Shown here: piece after piece, positions 54,707-63,563 of the stretch
Numbering within the stretch: position 1 is the stretch's first letter
Layout of the letters: each line of letters opens with the position of its first letter
DNA from: Reddybacter sp041277045
GTDB taxonomy: Bacteria > Pseudomonadota > Gammaproteobacteria > Pseudomonadales > Porticoccaceae
Reading direction: 5' to 3'
Assembly (NCBI GenBank): GCA_041277045.1
Contig: JBGFSY010000004.1
Coordinates: forward strand, 62,001-126,000
DNA: 64,000 nucleotides
Position numbers and translations under genes: made by a program
Notes under the pieces: generated by a model
What the model was told of the DNA's origin: nothing
The model's input: the letters and a program-made list of their open reading frames with translations, nothing else
Databases searched by the model: none

Positions 54707-55064
54707 ATGAGTGTCGCATTACTGATCGTTGATGATTCTGGGTTTTCACGCAAGGCAATGTTGAAATCCATACCTGAGGGCTGGGATGTGGATATTACCC
54801 AGGCCACCGATGGCGAAGAAGCCCTTGTAGCATTGCGAAAGGGCTTGGGGGAGGTGGTACTTCTCGATCTCACCATGCCGGTACTCGATGGCTTTTGGCG
54901 ATCTTCTTTATAGCCGAGACCGAGAATGGGATCAATGCTTACTCACCGAAGTGAACTTCCATCTGGAAGAAAGTGATTTTTCATGTCATTTGGCGATGCT
55001 GATGTCAGAGGCCTCTATTGAACATCTGCGTAGTGGCTTGGTCAGTTTTATGAAAAGTTACTAA
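54707..55064 (+). pseudogene. Response regulator with CheC-like domain, internal deletion remnant
   Basis: The first 63 codons encode a normal receiver N terminus: LLIVDDSGFSRKAM (acidic pocket DD) and VVLLDLTMPVLDGF with the phosphoacceptor Asp. Right after DGF the frame runs WRSSL and stops. In another frame, from about 54897, the text continues as GDLLYSRDREWDQC and FSCHLAMLMSEASIEHLR up to a stop directly before the next ATG; this looks like the end of a CheC-type domain. An intact receiver-CheC protein would need roughly 600 more bases between the two parts, so the gene seems to have lost its middle with a change of frame. The partner diguanylate cyclase begins at the next base. Confidence 0.72.
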
Positions 55065-56015
55065 ATGTCCGCTACTCTCGGTGATAACAGTCTTGGTTTT
55101 ATTATTAACCGTGTTGATGTGGGCATTTTAGTCGTTACCGAAAGCCTGGAAGTGGTGTTATGGAATCGTTTTATGGAGGCCAATAGCAAGGTGCTTGCAA
55201 AATCAATAGTCGGGAAAAATTTGCTCGAATCCTTTCCAGAACTACCGGGTAAGTGGCTTGAAAAAAAGGTCAGAAGCGTTCAGTTGTTGAATAATTTTGC
55301 TTTTACCGCCTGGCAGCAGCGTCCTTACCTATTCCACTTCAAACATCACCGGCCTATTACGGGTGGTGTGACTCACATGTACCAAAATTGCACCTTTATA
55401 CCTTTCGAAGGTTCTGGCGGAGAAAGCCTGGTGTGCATCACTTTGTTTGATGTTACGGATACTGCAATTTCTCAACAGGAAGTTGAGCGAGCCCATGCCA
55501 AGATTGAGGAACTGAGTAATCGTGATCCTTTGACAGGTGTTTACAATCGCCGCTTTATGGAGGCTGAGCTCAACAAAGAGTTTAAGCGGGTTGAGCGTTA
55601 CGGTGGTAATTTGTCAGTCTTGTTTCTCGATCTGGATTTTTTCAAGAAAGTGAATGATACCTACGGCCATCAGACTGGGGATCAGGTTTTGATTGAGGTG
55701 ACGCAACGGATAAGTACTATCACAAGAACAACCGATTGTTTGGCCCGTTATGGTGGTGAAGAATTTGCAATTTTTTTACCCGCCACCGATACCGCTGGCA
55801 GTTTTATCTTTGCCAACAGGGTGAGAGAGATAATAGAAAAAACGCCGGTGCTTCACGATGGACATGCGATATCGATAACGGCCAGTTTGGGTCTCAGTGA
55901 ATATCACAGCGGCATCGAAAGTTATGACGCTCTTTTAGATCAGAGCGACAAAGCGCTCTATATTGCAAAAGAAGAGGGGCGTAATCGAGTGGTTTGTTTT
56001 CTTCCTGGTATGTGA
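55065..56015 (+). CDS. Diguanylate cyclase with N-terminal PAS-like sensor domain
   Basis: The 316-residue protein makes cyclic di-GMP. Residues about 10-130 form a PAS-like domain (FIINRVDVGILVVTESLEVVLWN), then a coiled-coil linker and a GGDEF domain (about 150-312) with NRDPLTGVYNRRFME, LFLDLDFFKKVNDTYGHQTGD and the active-site GGEEF. An inhibitory I-site RxxD (RTTD) lies five residues before it. All catalytic residues look intact. The start codon abuts the remnant regulator's stop. Pairing of such sensor-cyclases with receiver-CheC regulators suggests a signalling module of which only this half is now whole. Confidence 0.9.
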   Translation: MSATLGDNSLGFIINRVDVGILVVTESLEVVLWNRFMEANSKVLAKSIVGKNLLESFPELPGKWLEKKVRSVQLLNNFAFTAWQQRPYLFHFKHHRPITGGVTHMYQNCTFIPFEGSGGESLVCITLFDVTDTAISQQEVERAHAKIEELSNRDPLTGVYNRRFMEAELNKEFKRVERYGGNLSVLFLDLDFFKKVNDTYGHQTGDQVLIEVTQRISTITRTTDCLARYGGEEFAIFLPATDTAGSFIFANRVREIIEKTPVLHDGHAISITASLGLSEYHSGIESYDALLDQSDKALYIAKEEGRNRVVCFLPGM

Positions 56016-56340
56016 CCCCTGGTCTCAATTCCTGTTAACCCCTGCACCCTCTAACCTCACTTTTTACCTACTGCCACCTCTCTACAGTTAGTCTTCCACT
56101 CCCCGCTGTTAATTCTACCTTCACCACCGGCACCGGCTGTGTTCGGGCTTTACTTGCTAGTATCTTGGCTATACCCTCGAGTCGTTCCTGCTGCAAAACT
56201 GCGTCATATAAAAGTAAGAAAGCTAACACCGGCAGTTACCTGCTCTCACGCCTGATAACAGATAAGAAATTGGATTAAGAGCGCTGTTTGAAAAGAATTT
56301 AAATAAATAATAATGAGCTGCTGATTGAGGAGATAAAAAC
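56016..56340. other. 325-nt intergenic stretch before the second LLM gene
   Basis: No gene is seen. The first 110 nt (about 56016-56130) are strikingly pyrimidine-rich and G-poor on the + strand, and two GCACCGGC-like repeats occur near 56120-56130. A GAGGAG ribosome-binding site precedes the LLM start at 56341. No clear promoter could be assigned. Confidence 0.5.
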
Positions 56341-57432
56341 ATGAAGGTAGGGCTGTCCTGTATTTTTCAAAACCCCTGGAATAACCTCAACGACCACGAT
56401 GTGTATCAACACGAAGTGCGGATTGCCTCTCAGGCAGAGGCCCTGGGTTACGACTCCATTTGGGGTGTGGAGCATCACTTTACCGGCTACACGATGTGCC
56501 CGGATGTCATCCAGTGGCTGAGCTATATGGCTGGTAAAACTGAAAAAGTCGAGCTTGGCTCGATGGCTGTTATTTTGCCTTGGCATGATCCTGTGCGGGT
56601 TGCCGAGCAAATCTCTATGCTCGATAACCTCTCCAATGGCCGGGCCATTGTCGGCTTTGGTCGAGGTCTGGCGCGTATTGAGTTTGACACCTTTGGCCTC
56701 AACCAGAGTGATGCCCGCGAGACCTTTATGGAATCGGCACAAATGATTCTGGAAGGTCTTGAGACAGGCTATTGTGAGCTAGATGGCGAGCTGGTTAAAC
56801 AGCCCAAAGCGCCTATTCGTCCGGCACCGATTAAATCGTTCAAAGGTCGTAGCTATGCGGCCTCTATGTCGCCAGATTCTATTCTCGGCATGGCTGAACT
56901 CGGTTTGGGCTTGCTCCTAATACCCCACAAACCCTGGGACGAAGTTGGCGTTGATATTGCCCGCTACAGTGAGCTGTTTAATAAAGTGCATGGCGTTAAC
57001 CCACCGGCGCCACTGGCAGCGTGTTGGACCTATTGCCACGAAGATGTCGATGTGGCAAAAGAAGCGGCCTATAAATACATGACAGCTTATTGGCAAAGCG
57101 TGATTGATCATTATGAAATGAATCAAGATTACTTCAAAAAGCGTAAGGGTTATGAATATTACGGCGACATGTCCGATGTGATTAACGATGTCGGCCGCGA
57201 TGCTATTGCTGAAATGTTCATGAGCTTGCAGGTCTGGGGCACCCCTGAACAGTGCTACCAGAAAATTGTTGATATCCGCAGCAAGATTGGCAACAACGGT
57301 TTTAATGGGGTTTTCAGTTATGCTGATATGCCCTTTGATATGGCGGAGGCCAGCTTCAAACTGTTTAGTAAAGAAGTGTTGCCAAGGTTGAAGGAATTGC
57401 CCGATCTTGATGCCGTCAAAAATGTTGCTTGA
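56341..57432 (+). CDS. LLM-class flavin-dependent oxidoreductase (paralogue 2)
   Basis: The 363-residue protein is a luciferase-like monooxygenase and is plainly homologous along its whole length to the protein at 53379-54476: MKVGLSCIFQNPWNN, LGYDSIWGVEHHFTGYT, LGSMAVILPWHDPVRVAEQISMLDN and GFGRGLARIEFDTFGL match segment by segment. Duplication followed by divergence is the simple reading. It is followed by a terminator and then a cyclase-family hydrolase, symporter and outer-membrane genes that look catabolic. The substrate of either LLM protein is not known. Preceded by the ribosome-binding site GAGGAG. Confidence 0.9.
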   Translation: MKVGLSCIFQNPWNNLNDHDVYQHEVRIASQAEALGYDSIWGVEHHFTGYTMCPDVIQWLSYMAGKTEKVELGSMAVILPWHDPVRVAEQISMLDNLSNGRAIVGFGRGLARIEFDTFGLNQSDARETFMESAQMILEGLETGYCELDGELVKQPKAPIRPAPIKSFKGRSYAASMSPDSILGMAELGLGLLLIPHKPWDEVGVDIARYSELFNKVHGVNPPAPLAACWTYCHEDVDVAKEAAYKYMTAYWQSVIDHYEMNQDYFKKRKGYEYYGDMSDVINDVGRDAIAEMFMSLQVWGTPEQCYQKIVDIRSKIGNNGFNGVFSYADMPFDMAEASFKLFSKEVLPRLKELPDLDAVKNVA

Positions 57433-57467
57433 AAATAGATTAATGGCGTGAGTTTTGTTGCTATTTG

Positions 57468-57492
57468 GCCCCGTTATACGGGGCTTCTTTTC
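57468..57492 (+). terminator. Intrinsic terminator after the second LLM gene
   Basis: GCCCCG and CGGGGC form a 6-bp stem around TTATA, followed by TTCTTTTC, 36 nt downstream of the stop codon. Confidence 0.8.
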
Positions 57493-57569
57493 GCTAGTAA
57501 TTAATTCAATCGCGTCTAAAAATAAATAGCACTTTTAAAATAAACTTGATGATAAATAAGGTAATCGAT

Positions 57570-58529
57570 ATGAACAATAAACTGCAGTGTTTTGGTAATG
57601 CCGTCCTGGCAGTATTTTTAAGTATGAGTGTGCTTGGTGGCAAGCTCTATGCTGAAGAATGTAAACCGGTTAAATGGGGCGCCGATGACGAAATTGGTTC
57701 GGCCAACCTGGTGACGCCGAAAAGTGTTTTGCTGGCATCGCAGTTAATAAAAAAAGGTAAAACCCAGCACCTGGGTATTATTATCGACAAAGACACCGCT
57801 GCATTTGGCCCGCGTTCACTGAATCTACAGATTGTACAGCCCGCTCAAGAGTGGGGGCGCGAGGCTTTTCCCAATGGCTTTAACTACAACGACGATATGT
57901 TTCAGGGCTGGTTCGGTATTGGTTCCCAGCTCGATGGCCTGGCCCACGTGGGTCAACATCAAGTTTTTTATAACTGCCTAAAAGGGCCGGATTTTGTTAC
58001 CACTACCGGCGTGACAAAAATGGGTATCGAAAAAGTCCCGCCCATCGTTGCTCGCGGTATTGTCCTCGATATGGCTGCTTTCCATGGCGTTGAGTATATG
58101 AAGGCAGGAGAATTGATTACGGTAAAAGATGTTGAAGCGACAGCGAAAAAGCAGGGTACGCCCATTCGTGAGGGCGATGTTGTTCTTTTCCATACCGGCT
58201 GGACCGATGCCATGATGGAGAAGGATCCGAAAACCTGGGGTAGCAAAGAACCGGGTATTTCAGAGGCTACTGCAAAATACCTTGCGGAGAAAAACGTTGT
58301 CGCCGTGGGCGCTGATACCTGGGGTGTTGATCCGGTGCCGGAAGAGGTTAAAGGTAATGTTTTTGCAGGCCACATTACCCTCTTGCTACACAATGGTATC
58401 TATCTGCTCGAAACGATGAATACCGGCGTATTGGTACGTGATAATGCCTATGAGTTCTTCTTTGTTTTGGGTGTGCCACGGGTGCGTGGCGCAGTACAGG
58501 CAATGATTGATCCAATTGCGATTTATTAG
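57570..58529 (+). CDS. Secreted cyclase-family (kynurenine formamidase-like) hydrolase
   Basis: The 319-residue protein starts at the ATG at 57570, preceded by AAGGTAATCG; an upstream ATG at 57546 is also in frame. A signal peptide (NAVLAVFLSMSVLGGKLYA) points to periplasmic export. The mature part shows CKPVKWGADDEIGSANLVTP and GIGSQLDGLAHVG (the cyclase-family metal motif variant in which Gln occupies the first His of HxGTHxDxxxH). Downstream are the GDVVLFHTGWTD segment and a C-terminal HITLLLHNGIYLLE. Family members hydrolyse or lactonise small amides and esters; substrate unknown. It is 81 nt before the symporter, so the two may act together on the same compound. Confidence 0.84.
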   Translation: MNNKLQCFGNAVLAVFLSMSVLGGKLYAEECKPVKWGADDEIGSANLVTPKSVLLASQLIKKGKTQHLGIIIDKDTAAFGPRSLNLQIVQPAQEWGREAFPNGFNYNDDMFQGWFGIGSQLDGLAHVGQHQVFYNCLKGPDFVTTTGVTKMGIEKVPPIVARGIVLDMAAFHGVEYMKAGELITVKDVEATAKKQGTPIREGDVVLFHTGWTDAMMEKDPKTWGSKEPGISEATAKYLAEKNVVAVGADTWGVDPVPEEVKGNVFAGHITLLLHNGIYLLETMNTGVLVRDNAYEFFFVLGVPRVRGAVQAMIDPIAIY

Positions 58530-58613
58530 AAATAGGTGTGAAGTGCTGGGGTTATTGGCTCCGGCATTTCGTTTTTAACCAGTAAAATTAATTTCAAAAA
58601 GTAGGAGTTTTTG

Positions 58614-60182
58614 ATGGATTCATTGCAGGTATGGGCCTGGGTGTTTTTGTTTCTCTATGTCGGTGCGATGATCGGTTTTGGTTATCTCGGCATGCGTCAG
58701 GTAAAAAATAGTGACGATTTTTCTACGGCGCGTGGTGGTTATGGTATGTGGTTTTTGGCGTTTGCGATGACGGCCACTACCGCATCGGGAGCGACTTTTT
58801 TGGGTATTCCAGGTCTGGGTTATAAGTATGGCCTGCCAGCCCTCGGCTATGCGCTGGTTTATCCCTTTGCCGTTTATCTTGGTGTCTGGCTGTGCTTCAG
58901 GCAGGTACAAAAGGCGGGTAATGCCTTTGGCAATCGCTCTATCCCCGAGTTTATTGGTGATCGTTATCAGTCTGATGCTCTGCGTATTATTGTCGCCGTA
59001 TTTTCAACTGTGCTCTTGTTCTATCTAGCCGCTCAGTTATTGGCGGGCCTGGTGATGTTTGAACAAATGCTCGGGCTTGATGCTTTTTGGGCTCTAACGG
59101 TCACTATTCTCGTGTTGTTGGTTTATGTGGTTCTGGGGGGCGCTCACGCCGATATTCTTACTGATGGTGTACAGGGTGCGATGATGCTGGGAGTGGCCAT
59201 CGCTATTATGGTGATGTTTGCCAACGGTTTTGGTGTGGAGGGTGGCCTGGATATAGTCATATCACGGCTAGAAAGCCTCGACCCAAAAATGGTAGGTATG
59301 TTTTACGAGGGCTCAGGTATTCTTGACTCTCATTGGGATTTTATCGCTATTTTTCTGGCCCATCTATCTCTAGGTATGTTGCCCCATATTGGCAATAAAG
59401 TCTGGGCTTTAAAAGAAGGGGTAGGGCGTACCCGCTTTCTACTACTTTGCCTGGTGTTTGGTGTGGTGCTGGCCTCAATGGTTTTTGGTGGTGTGTTGGC
59501 GCGCGCAGTATTGGGGGACGAGTTACTGACGAATCTGGGTGGCCCAAACCAGGCGATACCGGCCTTGTTTATTGCCCTATTTCCCCAGTGGTTGGCGGCA
59601 TTGTTGGGCGTTGCTATTTTATCGGCCATTATGTCCACCGCTGATGGTTTGGTGATTTCAACGTCGCAAGTTTTTGCTAACGATATTTATCGGCGTTCAT
59701 TGGCTAAGGTCTTACATCCACAAGCCAGCGAGGAGCAAATTGATCACAATGTGCTTAAAATCAGCCGTTGGGGCATTGCTGTGGTATTGCTTGGTGCGGG
59801 TGTATTGGCTTGGCACTCTATTGGCCAGAATATCGCCTTAATGGTTTGGGCAGGGCTGGGCGGCATGATGGCTGCACTTGCCGGGCCTTTAATCCTCGGT
59901 GTATTTTGGCGTGGTGTTACCCGGCAGGGTGCTATCTGGGGTTTTGTAATCGGAGCTGTTTCGTTCACGGTGCTGCGTAATACCTGGTTGCCGGCTGGAG
60001 ATGTTGGAGGTAATTTAATACAGCAGGGTTTTTTCTGGATGAGTAGTCAGGCCAATAATCCTTTTTCCTGTGCCACGGTGGGTGAGGGGCTTTCTGTGCT
60101 GACCACGGTTGTGGTATCACTCTTTAGTTCACCTTTGCCCAAGGAGCATCTTGATAAGGTGTTTGGTGAGAGCCTGGACTAG
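58614..60182 (+). CDS. Sodium:solute symporter (SSS family)
   Basis: This inner-membrane symporter imports an organic solute with Na+. The TTG at 58611 is also in frame, but the ATG at 58614 follows TAGGAG by 6 nt and gives 522 residues. The protein has about 13 membrane helices and typical SSS sequence such as FAMTATTASGATFLGIPGLGYKYGLPALGYAL, AVYLGVWLCFRQVQ and AILSAIMSTADGLVISTSQVFANDIYRR. The substrate cannot be read off; co-location with a hydrolase and outer-membrane barrel suggests uptake of a catabolic substrate. A strong terminator palindrome follows. Confidence 0.9.
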   Translation: MDSLQVWAWVFLFLYVGAMIGFGYLGMRQVKNSDDFSTARGGYGMWFLAFAMTATTASGATFLGIPGLGYKYGLPALGYALVYPFAVYLGVWLCFRQVQKAGNAFGNRSIPEFIGDRYQSDALRIIVAVFSTVLLFYLAAQLLAGLVMFEQMLGLDAFWALTVTILVLLVYVVLGGAHADILTDGVQGAMMLGVAIAIMVMFANGFGVEGGLDIVISRLESLDPKMVGMFYEGSGILDSHWDFIAIFLAHLSLGMLPHIGNKVWALKEGVGRTRFLLLCLVFGVVLASMVFGGVLARAVLGDELLTNLGGPNQAIPALFIALFPQWLAALLGVAILSAIMSTADGLVISTSQVFANDIYRRSLAKVLHPQASEEQIDHNVLKISRWGIAVVLLGAGVLAWHSIGQNIALMVWAGLGGMMAALAGPLILGVFWRGVTRQGAIWGFVIGAVSFTVLRNTWLPAGDVGGNLIQQGFFWMSSQANNPFSCATVGEGLSVLTTVVVSLFSSPLPKEHLDKVFGESLD

Positions 60183-60199
60183 CTATTGATTTTATTTTG

Positions 60200-60239
60200 A
60201 GCATTAAAAAACCCGGCAATTGCCGGGTTTTTTAATGCT
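60200..60239. terminator. 40-bp perfect palindrome, bidirectional terminator
   Basis: AGCATTAAAAAACCCGGCAA is followed at once by its exact reverse complement. Read either way it gives a CCCGGCA-type stem and a T-run, so it can end both the symporter transcript and the convergent DUF1302 transcript. It starts 18 nt after the symporter stop and ends 21 nt from the DUF1302 stop. Confidence 0.92.
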
Positions 60240-60260
60240 GCTGTTTTGGTCTAAGGCTGC

Positions 60261-62087
60261 TTAGAACTGATAGGTTAAGCGCATCGTAACTTCGTCGGCC
60301 CAGGCCAGGGGTTGTAGAGCGCCCGCGCTGTCCTTGCTGTCGAGGAAACTGGCAAAGCCTTCAATAGTCCAGTCCTTATTGGGTTTATAGCGTACACCGG
60401 GTTGTATCAAATAGCTGCCATTGAGATCGTAAAGTACGTTCATATCAAGCCGCCAGATTAAACCAGGCAGGGGTTGTTGTATCGCGAAGGATACTGCGTC
60501 CCAGCCGCCAGACTCCTCACCGCCACTAGGTGCTTTGTTGGCATCACCACCGAGGAAACGTAAGTGTCTGCCAGACAAGTCACTCTCTGATTTGTGCATC
60601 CACTGAAAGACGAGGAAAGTGGCGGGGAAATTATCACTAAAGCGACGATATTTCTCCAGCACTAGACCTGTCACCCACTCATCTTCCTCAATGAAATTTC
60701 TCGACATATTATTGGTGAATTTTTTGTCGGGGGTATAGGTCATTTCAAAACGTACTACCAATTGGTCAAGCCAGGTATCGGGTTCTGAATAGAAAATATA
60801 GTTGGCACCAAAGCCGAAGACATTTTCTGAGGCATAGATGGGTACTATGGAGGCTTCCATGTCGCCGATGGCGTTGGAGAAAGCATCGAGTACTAGGCGA
60901 CCGTCTTCTATTGAGGTGGCGTAATCCGGCCCCGGTAAGCCGAGTTGACCGGCCAAAAAGCTGCCGATAAAGTCGAACTCTCGCGCTAGAATATTAACCG
61001 ACTCGACTCCATCGACACCGGACATATGGGCGACGGTCATCCAGTCAACACCGCCGAGGGTGCCGGTGCCGGGTGCGCCGATGGCACCATCAGCGCCGGT
61101 GCTACGGAAGGGTTGCGAGGAAAAGTCACCATAGCCAAGGCCTGCAAAAGCGGGGTCGAGAGCGGTTTGACCGCCGGCCTGCCATTTGAAAATGGGGTCG
61201 GGATTGTGCCGGCTGGTGGCCATAAATTGCAGCCCCAGGTCACCGAGTTGCCCGACTAAGCGGACCCCAGCGTTGATTTTGTCATCGACTTTATCGAAGC
61301 CAATATCGTTTCTGATGGTGAAGGGGTTGTTGATAACACTATAGGCAGTGCCAGCCTGTGGCAGTACGCTGGGTTGAAACATTTGTGCAAAGGCTTCAAC
61401 TTCCCAGTTATTGTTGAGGTTATAGCTGACGCGAATACCGGGAGAGGAAATGCGCTCATCGGCATATTCTTCCGAGGCTAAATCGAGAAAAGTATGGCGA
61501 CGTAAGTCCAGGCCGTTGGGTGTATCCATGACGCGAAAGAATATGGCCTCACCCCAGGCAATTTGCTGAATACCGACGCGTACCCAGAGACTGTCTTTGG
61601 AATAGTCAATATAGACGGAGGGCAGGTCGATCATAAAGTCATCGTCACAGACCTCGAAAATGCTGGCGCACTTACCGTGATGCTCGACTTTAAATTGATT
61701 GACGTCTTTGGCGCCACTTTCGACACTGACGTCGTTAAAGACATTAGCAGAATAAAAGCCCCGTACTTTGACAAAGGCTTTTACGTTTTCACTGATGCCG
61801 ATACTGAAATTGACCTCGGCCCGGGTCGCCATCATGTTCCAGTCGTTGTCGTAATCAAAGTCCTGTTTAACAAAATCAGGTCCCCCAGAGGTATCGGGCA
61901 GGGTGCCTGTTACCACGGCGCTGCCGCGATTCATCGGGTTTTGGTCGTTGCTGATGCTATAGGCCATTTCCTGGCGGATAAAGCCTGATACATCGACTTC
62001 TACCGCGTGGGCAATAGGCATGGCGAGTAGGCCTGCTGAAAATATCGCTGGTAGTTTGGTGAGATTTTTTGCTTTTTTCATTGCCAT
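60261..62087 (-). CDS. DUF1302-family outer-membrane protein
   Basis: The 608-residue product has a signal peptide (LPAIFSAGLLAMPIAHA) and beta-strand-rich sequence with strong DUF1302 character: VEVDVSGFIRQEMAYSIS, NMMATRAEVNFSIGISENVKAFVKVRGFY, SLWVRVGIQQIAWGEAIFFRVMDTPNGLDLRRH, VEAFAQMFQPSVLPQAG, and a barrel end in MRLTYQF. DUF1302 proteins are found near DUF1329 proteins and RND/MMPL lipid transporters in bacteria that degrade steroids, fatty acids or other hydrophobics. The role here (uptake or binding of a hydrophobic substrate) is inferred from that. It is co-directional with the DUF1329 gene 66 nt upstream. Confidence 0.88.
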   Translation of the reverse strand: MAMKKAKNLTKLPAIFSAGLLAMPIAHAVEVDVSGFIRQEMAYSISNDQNPMNRGSAVVTGTLPDTSGGPDFVKQDFDYDNDWNMMATRAEVNFSIGISENVKAFVKVRGFYSANVFNDVSVESGAKDVNQFKVEHHGKCASIFEVCDDDFMIDLPSVYIDYSKDSLWVRVGIQQIAWGEAIFFRVMDTPNGLDLRRHTFLDLASEEYADERISSPGIRVSYNLNNNWEVEAFAQMFQPSVLPQAGTAYSVINNPFTIRNDIGFDKVDDKINAGVRLVGQLGDLGLQFMATSRHNPDPIFKWQAGGQTALDPAFAGLGYGDFSSQPFRSTGADGAIGAPGTGTLGGVDWMTVAHMSGVDGVESVNILAREFDFIGSFLAGQLGLPGPDYATSIEDGRLVLDAFSNAIGDMEASIVPIYASENVFGFGANYIFYSEPDTWLDQLVVRFEMTYTPDKKFTNNMSRNFIEEDEWVTGLVLEKYRRFSDNFPATFLVFQWMHKSESDLSGRHLRFLGGDANKAPSGGEESGGWDAVSFAIQQPLPGLIWRLDMNVLYDLNGSYLIQPGVRYKPNKDWTIEGFASFLDSKDSAGALQPLAWADEVTMRLTYQF

Positions 62088-62153
62088 ATCCTTCTAAATT
62101 AATTTCTCAGTTTGGCGATTTGTTTTGAAATACACCGAATCACGAGCGAGTGA

Positions 62154-63563
62154 TTAACTGCCAAGCTTTCGAATAGCTTGTACAGTTAGGTATTTTTCAT
62201 AGGCATTTTCAGAATTAAACTGAGTTTTTATACCACCTTTGATTTTCTCGACCTGGTTAAATCGTGTAAAACGATCGGCCTGTACATCGTGGGAGTGGAT
62301 GTAAGACCACGACCACTCGGGATTGCCATTGGCATCGAGGTTGGCCTTATGGCCCTGTTTTTGCTGGCTGAATCCCATTTCGAAGGAGCGCCAAATTTCA
62401 CCATTTCGATCGTAGGTGACATAGGCGATGGGTACCATGTTACGGGCATCGAGCCAGATACGTTTCTTGCTGACAGGCGCTCTGGGGAAACCCGTTGGCT
62501 CTGCTTCGATAACAATGACCTCGGGGCAAAGCTGGTAACTGGCTTCGTAAAAAGTTTTCCCTTTTTTACCACCGTGTACCAGGTGCTCTTTAGACCAGTT
62601 TTCCTTGTCGCCTTGCCACATGCCGGACTGGCAACCGAGGAAAGGGCCGCGACCAACAATCTTGTGCTTGCCCCATGTCAACATCGGATCGCCTGCGGCC
62701 CAGGCATCGGAGAGAAAGAAGGTGATGCCGGGAACTAAGGGTTCAAAGCGTTGGTTTGTTGGAAAGCGCCTGACACGTTTGAATGCAGGTAAGTAGCCGA
62801 AGAGATCAGGAAACTCCCTTTGGTCGTATTTCCAGATATTTAAAAAGGAGGTACCACGGGTATCGTCAGGCGCCGTAAACCAAATGGACTGATGACGCAG
62901 TTTGTCATCAAAACCTTCTAAGTATGGGCCGCCAGGGTTGCTGACGAGTGCTGTGAAGTTTTTCTCACACCAGGCAATTTGGTATTCATATTCGATGTTG
63001 CCACTGGGGCCAATGTCATAGTCGTCAACGGCATAAATCGAGGTGTCGTGGCGACCCCAGCTAAGGGTGATATTGGCAAAGGCCTCTAGACCGTTCTGTG
63101 GTTCGATAAAGGGAAGGCCGCCAATCCACTGGTTGCTACTACCTTTGACGACGACGTTGCCGTTTTGATCAAGTTCGGCCTTGCCCTGATTGGCTAGGGT
63201 GGCCTGAAGATAATCATGGGGGAAGAGTTCAGTGGCATCGGTGGTGGTGGGCACCAGCTTAATACGGCGCCCTTGCTGGGAAACCTGTAGGTAGGCAATG
63301 GGGTCGAGGAGGTCTTTGACGATCTCTACGTTACTGGCGTCGATAGTATCGCCGTCTTTCAGCTTACCCTGGGTAAAGGCTTCAATGGAGAGTAATTCTT
63401 CGGGATAGGCTTTGGATATATCGCCAGCTTCACCAATTAGGGGCCATAGCGAGGTGAGTACACCAGCCCCCATTATGCCTTTGCTCATTTTGTCTAAAAA
63501 GAACCGGCGGCTGTAATCTACGTCGTATTTCTTAATGTGTATAGGCACGGTGGCCCTCCGCAT
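62154..63563 (-). CDS. DUF1329-family protein with Tat-like signal
   Basis: The 469-residue product is a DUF1329 (outer-membrane-lipoprotein-sorting-like) protein: the body has the GLPFIEPQNGLEAFANITLSWGRHD, FLNIWKYDQREFPDLFGYLPAFKRVRRFPTNQ and PKKRIWLDARNMVPIAYVTYDRNGEIWRSFEMGF segments. Its start is unusual, with YSRRFFLDKMSKGIMGAGVL (about residues 17-36) resembling a twin-arginine (S/T-R-R-x-F-L-K) signal rather than a Sec signal. It could be exported folded or carry an ancestral anchor. It is encoded 5' of the DUF1302 gene in the same operon, the standard pairing. Confidence 0.85.
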   Translation of the reverse strand: MRRATVPIHIKKYDVDYSRRFFLDKMSKGIMGAGVLTSLWPLIGEAGDISKAYPEELLSIEAFTQGKLKDGDTIDASNVEIVKDLLDPIAYLQVSQQGRRIKLVPTTTDATELFPHDYLQATLANQGKAELDQNGNVVVKGSSNQWIGGLPFIEPQNGLEAFANITLSWGRHDTSIYAVDDYDIGPSGNIEYEYQIAWCEKNFTALVSNPGGPYLEGFDDKLRHQSIWFTAPDDTRGTSFLNIWKYDQREFPDLFGYLPAFKRVRRFPTNQRFEPLVPGITFFLSDAWAAGDPMLTWGKHKIVGRGPFLGCQSGMWQGDKENWSKEHLVHGGKKGKTFYEASYQLCPEVIVIEAEPTGFPRAPVSKKRIWLDARNMVPIAYVTYDRNGEIWRSFEMGFSQQKQGHKANLDANGNPEWSWSYIHSHDVQADRFTRFNQVEKIKGGIKTQFNSENAYEKYLTVQAIRKLGS

